Origin: Nocardioides sp.
GTDB taxonomy: Bacteria; Actinomycetota; Actinomycetes; Propionibacteriales; Nocardioidaceae
DNA: 9,794 bases
Direction: 5' to 3'
Assembly: GCA_029264225.1 (NCBI GenBank)
Contig: JARICB010000233.1
Coordinates: forward strand, 1 to 9,794
Both the position numbers and the translations under genes were made by a program. The notes beneath the pieces were generated by a model. It was given only the letters and a program-made list of their open reading frames with translations. It was not told where the DNA came from and did no database searches. Positions 5,864 to 9,794 of this stretch are shown one piece after another; the stretch's first letter is position 1, and each line of letters starts with the position of its first letter.

Positions 5864-6413
5864 TCGCCAACTGGCTCCGCAGCCCGTCAAGCACCAGCGC
5901 CAGCCCGAGGTCGAAGTCGGCCGCACGGGGCCCCTGCTGGGTGATGGCGCCGTCACTCTCGGCCTGGAGCGCCGTCTGTTCCTCGTAGGTGTGGCCGAAG
6001 ACGAGGTGGAGCAGCGTCCGGGCACCGACCTGAGCGAGGTCGGCCGGGAAGCCGGCGGCGGTGAGCCGCTCCTCGATCTCGTCGCCGGGCGCCCGGGCGC
6101 CGAGGCCGAACGCGTAGACGGTGGCCACCAGATCGGCTCCGTCACGGTAGGCCAGCATCGCGTCGCGGAGTTCGCGACATGTCTCGGCGACCCCTTCGTC
6201 CCAGCCGGTGCCCAGCCGAGGGCGGCGTCCGCGAGCCAGGAGTTCATCGGCCACCGCAGCGAGCAGGGTCTGCTTGTTCGCGAAGTGGTGATAGATCGCG
6301 CTCGCCTGCACGCCCAGTTCGGCGCCGAGGCGTCGCATGGTCAACGAGCCGAGGCCGTAGTCGTCGAGGACCAGGACCGCCCGATCGACGACATCTTCAC
6401 GGTGATGAGCCAC
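5853..6413 (-). CDS. bioQ: TetR-family repressor, probably BioQ (biotin regulator)
   Basis: The 186-aa protein has an N-terminal helix-turn-helix at about residues 24-50 (LTMRRLGAELGVQASAIYHH, then FANKQTLL) and a TetR C-terminal ligand/dimer domain ending in ADFDLGLALVLDGL. GTG 6413 is chosen because GAGGAG (6419-6424) lies 5 nt upstream and the protein then begins VAHHREDVV, typical of the family. The open frame extends 22 codons further to a GTG at 6479, but that would run through the promoter region. The call of BioQ rests on its position divergent from bioYMN and on two TGAAC-N3-GTTCA operators between them, the site type reported for BioQ in Corynebacterium and Mycobacterium. It should repress biotin uptake when biotin is plentiful, and probably itself. 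What biotin-derived signal it senses is not evident. Confidence 0.88.
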   Translation of the reverse strand: MAHHREDVVDRAVLVLDDYGLGSLTMRRLGAELGVQASAIYHHFANKQTLLAAVADELLARGRRPRLGTGWDEGVAETCRELRDAMLAYRDGADLVATVYAFGLGARAPGDEIEERLTAAGFPADLAQVGARTLLHLVFGHTYEEQTALQAESDGAITQQGPRAADFDLGLALVLDGLRSQLAIRG

Positions 6414-6437
6414 ACACTCTCCTCGATGAATCTCGTA

Positions 6438-6466
6438 TTGACGGCCGGCCGACCCCACCCTAACCT
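6438..6466 (+). promoter_or_regulatory. bioYMN promoter
   Basis: A -35 box TTGACG (6438-6443; 5 of 6 to the consensus TTGACA) and a -10 box TAACCT (6461-6466; fits TANNNT) are spaced by exactly 17 bp. Transcription would start around 6473, inside the first BioQ operator, giving a leader of nearly 60 nt before ATG 6531. Bound repressor would block the -10 and start site directly. Confidence 0.75.
6457..6462 (-). promoter_or_regulatory. Candidate -10 box for bioQ
   Basis: TAGGGT on the minus strand fits TANNNT and interlocks with the bioY -10 box on the other strand. Its -35 region, about 17-18 bp upstream (6480-6486), would lie in the operators, so BioQ would control its own synthesis. The -35 sequence is weak, which makes this tentative. 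Confidence 0.35.
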
Positions 6467-6478
6467 GAACACCGTTCA
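6466..6478. promoter_or_regulatory. BioQ operator 1
   Basis: TGAAC-ACC-GTTCA is a perfect 5-bp inverted repeat with a 3-nt centre, the form known for BioQ sites. It begins at the last base of the bioY -10 box and covers the predicted transcription start. Confidence 0.8.
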
Positions 6479-6480
6479 CC

Positions 6481-6493
6481 TGACCACTGTTCA
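6481..6493. promoter_or_regulatory. BioQ operator 2
   Basis: TGACC-ACT-GTTCA is the same motif with one mismatch in the left arm, 15 bp downstream of operator 1 in the same orientation. The outer flanks of the pair also match: AACCTGAACA (6462-6471) is the exact reverse complement of TGTTCAGGTT (6488-6497). The whole 36-bp block is therefore symmetric at its ends. Confidence 0.7.
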
Positions 6494-6530
6494 GGTTGTC
6501 CCCAGTGTCTCACTCGACGAAGGAACCACC

Positions 6531-7145
6531 ATGACTGCCCGACGCAATCCCGGTACCGACATCGCGCTGATCGCTGCCTTCGCCGCCCTGATCGCCGTGT
6601 GCGCCCTGCTGCCCGCGATCAAGGTCGGCGGTCCGGTGCCGATCACCCTCCAGACCTTCGCGGTGCTGCTCTCCGGCGCCGTGCTCGGCATGCGTCGTGG
6701 CTTCTTCGCTACCCTGCTCTACCTCGCCGCAGGTGCCGCCGGCCTGCCGATCTTCTCGGGCGGCGCCGCCGGGCTGGCCGTGCTCGTCGGACCCTCCGCT
6801 GGCTACCTGATCGGCTTCCCGCTCGCCGCCGCACTGTGCGGCTTCATCGTCGAACGACTCCCCCGCCGCTCGCTGGCCAGCGTGCCCAGCATCTTCGCGG
6901 CCGGCTTCTTCTCCTCGATCGTCTTCATCCACACCTTCGGCGTGATCGGCCTCGTGCTGCGCGCCGACATGTCGTGGCAGGCCGCCTTCACCTTCGACGC
7001 CACCTTCTACCCCGGCGACATCATCAAGAACATCGCGATGGCGTTGGTTGCCACCGCCGTCCACCGTGCCTTCCCCGACCTGCTGGGTCGCCAGGAGGCC
7101 AAGGATTCGACGCCGGTCGCGCAGGAGGGCACGCTCACCGCGTGA
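6531..7145 (+). CDS. bioY: Biotin ECF transporter S component BioY
   Basis: The 204-aa membrane protein with about six helices binds biotin with high affinity in the cytoplasmic membrane. Family signatures are PITLQTFAVLLSGAVLG (37-53), YLAAGAAGLPIFSGG (64-78), GPSAGYLIGFPLAA (87-100) and the C-terminal FYPGDIIKN, where Asp163 and Lys166 match the conserved biotin-binding pair. ATG 6531 is preceded by AAGGA with 6-nt spacing. The TGA stop overlaps the bioM GTG in the sequence GTGA. It works with BioM and BioN. Some BioY proteins can take up biotin alone, which matters here because bioN is interrupted. Confidence 0.97.
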   Translation: MTARRNPGTDIALIAAFAALIAVCALLPAIKVGGPVPITLQTFAVLLSGAVLGMRRGFFATLLYLAAGAAGLPIFSGGAAGLAVLVGPSAGYLIGFPLAAALCGFIVERLPRRSLASVPSIFAAGFFSSIVFIHTFGVIGLVLRADMSWQAAFTFDATFYPGDIIKNIAMALVATAVHRAFPDLLGRQEAKDSTPVAQEGTLTA

Positions 7146-7831
7146 GTCTCATCGCCTTCGAACAGGTCACCGTCCGGGTTCCCACCCACGACGCCGATCT
7201 GACGGTCCTCCACGAGACGACCCTCGAACTCACCGAGCACCGGGTCGCGCTGATCGGCCCCAACGGTTCCGGCAAGTCCACCCTCGCCCGCCTGGTCAAC
7301 GGACTGGTGACGGCGAGCACGGGACGAGTGCTCGTCGATGGTCTGGACGTCGCTCGCGACGGCCGAGAGGTACGCCGCCGGGTGGGGTTCGTGTTCACCG
7401 ACCCGTCGGCCCAGCTCGTGATGCCGACCGCCCGGGAGGATGTCGCGCTCTCGCTGCGGCGTACGCACCCGAACAAGGTCGAACGCCTGGCCACAGCCGA
7501 CACGGTGCTCGCCGACTTCGGGCTCGGCGCCTTCGGCGACCGCAGCGTGCACGGCCTCTCGGGTGGCGAGCGACAGCTCCTGGCATTGGCGGGGGTGCTG
7601 GCCACCGGTCCCGACATCCTGGTCGCCGACGAGCCCACCACCCTGCTCGATCTTGGCAATGCTCGACGCATCGGCGACCTGCTCCTCTCCCTCGACCAGC
7701 AGGTCGTGCTGGTGACCCACGACCTCGAGCTGGCGGCCCGCTGCGATCGTGCGCTCGTGCTCCGCGACGGCCGCGTCGACTTCGACGGCCCGGCGGCTGA
7801 CGCGGTCGCCCACTACCGGGCCACCGCATGA
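7142..7831 (+). CDS. bioM: Biotin ECF transporter ATPase BioM
   Basis: The 229-aa cytoplasmic ABC ATPase is the A component of the ECF module and powers uptake by BioY. Motifs in order: Walker A GPNGSGKST (39-47), Q-loop Gln91 (DPSAQLVMPT), signature LSGGERQ (139-145), Walker B ILVADE with catalytic Glu164, D-loop TLLD (167-170), and switch His193 (LVTHD). Every key residue is present. GTG 7142 is chosen because its product starts at the normal N terminus of the fold and it overlaps the bioY stop by 4 nt. AGGAGG at 7123-7128 is somewhat distant, so coupled reinitiation is likely. The end overlaps bioN in ATGA. Confidence 0.97.
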   Translation: MSLIAFEQVTVRVPTHDADLTVLHETTLELTEHRVALIGPNGSGKSTLARLVNGLVTASTGRVLVDGLDVARDGREVRRRVGFVFTDPSAQLVMPTAREDVALSLRRTHPNKVERLATADTVLADFGLGAFGDRSVHGLSGGERQLLALAGVLATGPDILVADEPTTLLDLGNARRIGDLLLSLDQQVVLVTHDLELAARCDRALVLRDGRVDFDGPAADAVAHYRATA

Positions 7832-8442
7832 GCGGTGCGGGAGACCTCCTCGGCCTCCACCGGCCCGGTACGACGCTGCTGCACCGGCTCCGGGCGGGAA
7901 CCAAGCTGCTCGCCCTGATGCTGATCGGCATCATCGTCATGGTGGTCAAGGGTCCCCTCAGCGCCCTGGGCTTTCTCCTGGCCGCCGCGCTGTTGCTCGT
8001 GTGGGCGGGTGCCCGGGTATCGGTGACCCTGCGTGCCCTCCGCGGGCTGCTCGTCGTGGTGGCCCTGCTCGCGGTGTGGCACGTGTGGCAGAGCGGCTGG
8101 CCCCGTGCCGTCGAGGTGGTCGGCGACCTGCTCGCGCTGGTGCTGTTCGCCACCGTGCTCACCGTGACCACGCCCGTCGACGAGATCATGGAGGCCATTA
8201 CCCGCGCGCTTCGTCCGTTCCGGCGTTTCGGGGTGGATCCGGAGTCGGTCGGGCTGGCGTTCTCGCTGATGTTGCGGGCGATCCCGACCACGTAGTCGAT
8301 CGCCCAGGAGACTCGCGACGCCGCCGTCGCGCGCGGGCTGGAGCGCGATCCCCGCGCACGGCTCACCCCACTCGTGCTCCGGGTCGTCGCCCAGGCGCGC
8401 GCCACCGGTGACGCACTCCATGCGCGTGGGGTCGGCGACTAG
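7828..8442 (+). pseudogene. bioN: Biotin ECF transporter T component BioN, interrupted by an in-frame TAG
   Basis: This is a BioN/EcfT-type membrane protein, the T component linking BioY to the ATPase. The frame opens at ATG 7828, overlapping the bioM stop by 4 nt, and runs 155 codons to a TAG at 8293-8295. The same frame then continues 48 codons without further interruption to a TAG at 8440-8442, for a total length of 204 positions, usual for BioN. The first part has the membrane helices and TTPVDEI. The part beyond the stop has AVARGLERD (ARG at 168-170, counting the TAG as 156) and LHARGVGD (ARG at 199-201). These two Ala-Arg-Gly motifs are the known contact points with the ATPase, so the 155-aa product should not couple. 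Strong G/C third positions persist after the stop, so the lesion is recent, or is a sequence error, or the codon is read through. Confidence 0.85.
8293..8295 (+). other. In-frame amber codon inside bioN
   Basis: The codon TAG follows ATC CCG ACC ACG and precedes TCG ATC GCC CAG. TAG is used as an ordinary terminal stop by three other reading frames here (the protease gene at 305-307, the gene ending at 4471, and bioN itself at 8440-8442). A genome-wide reassignment of TAG is therefore unlikely. One base change from TTG, TCG, TGG, CAG, GAG or AAG would create it. Confidence 0.9.
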
Positions 8443-8467
8443 CCCGACGCGGCGGATGGCAGCGGCA

Positions 8468-8479
8468 GGTTCAGGAACC
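8468..8479. other. Short hairpin in the bioN/amidase convergent gap
   Basis: GGTTC-AG-GAACC is a 5-bp inverted repeat in the 46-nt gap between the bioN end (8442) and the amidase stop (8489). There is no T-run on either strand. It might help terminate both converging transcripts, but the evidence is weak. Confidence 0.2.
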
Positions 8480-8488
8480 ACCGGTGCC

Positions 8489-9794
8489 TCACCAATGGGG
8501 CGGACGGCGATCGCGCCAGGGTGCGGCGGTCTCGATCTGGGCGGCCAGGGAGAGGAGCAGTTCCTCCTCCGCCGGCCGGGCCGCCAGCATGACCCCGACG
8601 GGCAGTCCCTCGGGGGTCCAGTGGAGTGGCAGCGAGATCGCCGGCATGCCGGTCACGTTCCAGGCGCTCGTCCACGGGGTGAACCGCTTCTGGGCCTCGA
8701 AGTCGAGGGCCGGGTCGGCGTCGTTGCGCATCGCTCCCACCAACGGCGGTGGAGTGGCAAGGGTCGGGGTGAGCACTGCGTCGTAGGGTGCCAGGGTGGC
8801 CAGCGTGGCGGCGGCGTACTGCCGCATCCGGGCGATCGCAGCCCCGAAGGCGGGGGCAGTCACGCTGCGTCCACGCTCACTGAGCCACACGGTGAGCGGC
8901 CGGAGCAGGTAGGCAGCACCGGGCGGCGCCTCGGACATCGCCGTCAACACCGCCCAGCAGGTTTCGAAGGTGCCGACTGCCTCGCGCGGCATCGGCACCT
9001 CGATGTCGACGATGTCGTGGCCCAGGTCGCGCAGCAGCGTCGAGGTCTGCTGCCAGGCCTCGACACTGCTCGGGTCGACCTCGGTGTCGGTAATAATTGG
9101 TGTGATGAAGCGGGCGACCCGGAGTTGCCCCGGAGCGCGGTCACAGGCGTCGAGGAAACGACCCGCAGGAGGCGGCGCCCACGACGGATCACCGACCCGC
9201 CTGCCTGCAAGCACGTCGAGCAGTGCGGCAGCATCACGCACGGTGCGGGCCAGCGGACCAGCCGTGGCCAGACCGATCGGATCGCCGTAGCTCGGTGCGG
9301 CGCTGATCCGGCCCCGGGTGGGTTTGAGCCCGACAAGCCCACAGCACGACGCGGGGATCCGGATGGAGCCACCACCGTCCGAACCCGGCGCGATCGGCAC
9401 GAGGCCCGCCGCGACGGCAGCGGCTGCCCCACCACTGGAGCCACCGGCGGTGCATTCACGGTTCCACGGCGTGACTGCTGGCGGCGCGACGTGCGGCTCG
9501 GTGTAGCAAGGGGAACCGAACTCGGGGGTGTTCGTCTTGCCCAGGCTCGGCAGACCGGCGGCCTCGACGGTCAGGACGAGGTTGTCCGACTGCTCGGGCA
9601 CGTAGTCGGCGTAGGCCGCCGAGCCGAACGTGGTCCGGACGCCGGCGGTCGGGTGCAGGTCCTTGATCGCGGTAGGCACCCCCCACAGGGGTCCGGCGGT
9701 GTCGGGGCGACCGGCGGAGTCGAGCCGGTGGGCGTGCTCGCGCGCCTGGTCGGGGGTGCGGGTGATGAAGGCGCCGACGGTATCGGCACGGGCG
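8489..9794 (-). CDS. Amidase-signature family hydrolase (5' end outside window)
   Basis: The visible 434 residues lack only the N terminus; the frame is open to the window edge, and GPLWGVPTAIKDL shows the normal start of the amidase domain. The Ser-cisSer-Lys triad is complete: Lys44 (AIKDL), Ser119 (first serine of GGSSGG) and Ser143 (GGGSIRIPAS). Spacings of 75 and 24 residues equal those of mammalian FAAH (142, 217, 241). It should hydrolyse an amide in the cytoplasm; the substrate is not evident. Although the family includes GatA, the overall sequence (e.g. TEPHVAPPAVTPWN before the serines) looks like a general amidase, and no gatB or gatC is adjacent. The gene is convergent with bioYMN. 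An in-frame GTG at 9679 is internal and not the start. An AT-rich patch (ATT ATT codons near 9093) is a local oddity. Confidence 0.93.
   Translation of the reverse strand, partial: ARADTVGAFITRTPDQAREHAHRLDSAGRPDTAGPLWGVPTAIKDLHPTAGVRTTFGSAAYADYVPEQSDNLVLTVEAAGLPSLGKTNTPEFGSPCYTEPHVAPPAVTPWNRECTAGGSSGGAAAAVAAGLVPIAPGSDGGGSIRIPASCCGLVGLKPTRGRISAAPSYGDPIGLATAGPLARTVRDAAALLDVLAGRRVGDPSWAPPPAGRFLDACDRAPGQLRVARFITPIITDTEVDPSSVEAWQQTSTLLRDLGHDIVDIEVPMPREAVGTFETCWAVLTAMSEAPPGAAYLLRPLTVWLSERGRSVTAPAFGAAIARMRQYAAATLATLAPYDAVLTPTLATPPPLVGAMRNDADPALDFEAQKRFTPWTSAWNVTGMPAISLPLHWTPEGLPVGVMLAARPAEEELLLSLAAQIETAAPWRDRRPPHW

Noticed and set aside
9087..9105. AT-rich patch (TAATAATT) as a promoter or insertion scar
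   Set aside because: It is in-frame amidase coding sequence (Thr-Pro-Ile-Ile-Thr) with two rare ATT codons; no -35 partner or repeat flanks it.
8489..9794. Amidase as GatA, completing a GltX/tRNA-Gln/GatCAB story
   Set aside because: The Ser-Ser-Lys triad is common to all amidase-signature enzymes; sequence around the serines looks like a general amidase, and no gatC or gatB accompanies it.

Overview
The window is chromosomal DNA from a high-GC Gram-positive bacterium (Actinomycetota). Pointers are the strong G/C third-codon preference, frequent GTG starts, TANNNT-type -10 elements placed for leaderless transcription, tRNA genes without an encoded CCA, and a BioQ-type TetR regulator beside bioYMN. 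A family such as Nocardioidaceae would fit, but the sequence alone does not settle this. No phage, insertion sequence, CRISPR array or defence island is visible.

Left part (1-3540, minus strand): read in the direction of transcription, the order is a fumarylacetoacetate-hydrolase-family enzyme, gltX (glutamyl-tRNA synthetase), a CPBP-family intramembrane protease, tRNA-Gln(CTG) and tRNA-Glu(CTC). A synthetase thus sits beside both tRNAs it is expected to charge, since actinobacterial GluRS normally also loads tRNA-Gln. A hairpin plus T-run lies between the two tRNAs, and its T-tract overlaps the -35 box of a well-formed promoter for tRNA-Glu.

Middle part (3541-5863): a divergent, conserved but functionally uncharacterised actinobacterial protein (plus strand) runs tail to tail into a small PAPS-dependent sulfotransferase-family gene (minus strand) with a 13-nt overlap. 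A pentapeptide-repeat protein (plus strand) follows and overlaps the end of the next gene, bioQ (minus strand), by 11 nt. Three starts here look leaderless: a TANNNT hexamer lies 6-7 nt before the GTG.

Right part (5853-8442): a biotin-uptake module. The TetR repressor bioQ is divergent from bioY-bioM-bioN, which encode the S, A and T units of an ECF biotin transporter with 4-nt start/stop overlaps. Two 13-bp operators of the form TGAAC-N3-GTTCA lie just downstream of the -10 box of a clear bioY promoter. bioN carries an in-frame amber codon at 8293-8295. The same reading frame continues intact to 8442 and still encodes both Ala-Arg-Gly coupling motifs of the T component. This is the most striking anomaly: a recent nonsense mutation, a sequence error, or programmed readthrough.

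Right edge (8489-9794, minus strand): an amidase-signature hydrolase whose 5' end lies outside the window.

No convincing new multi-gene system is visible. The points most worth following are the interrupted bioN, the compact double BioQ operator, the uncharacterised protein at 3605-4471, and the gltX/protease/tRNA arrangement.
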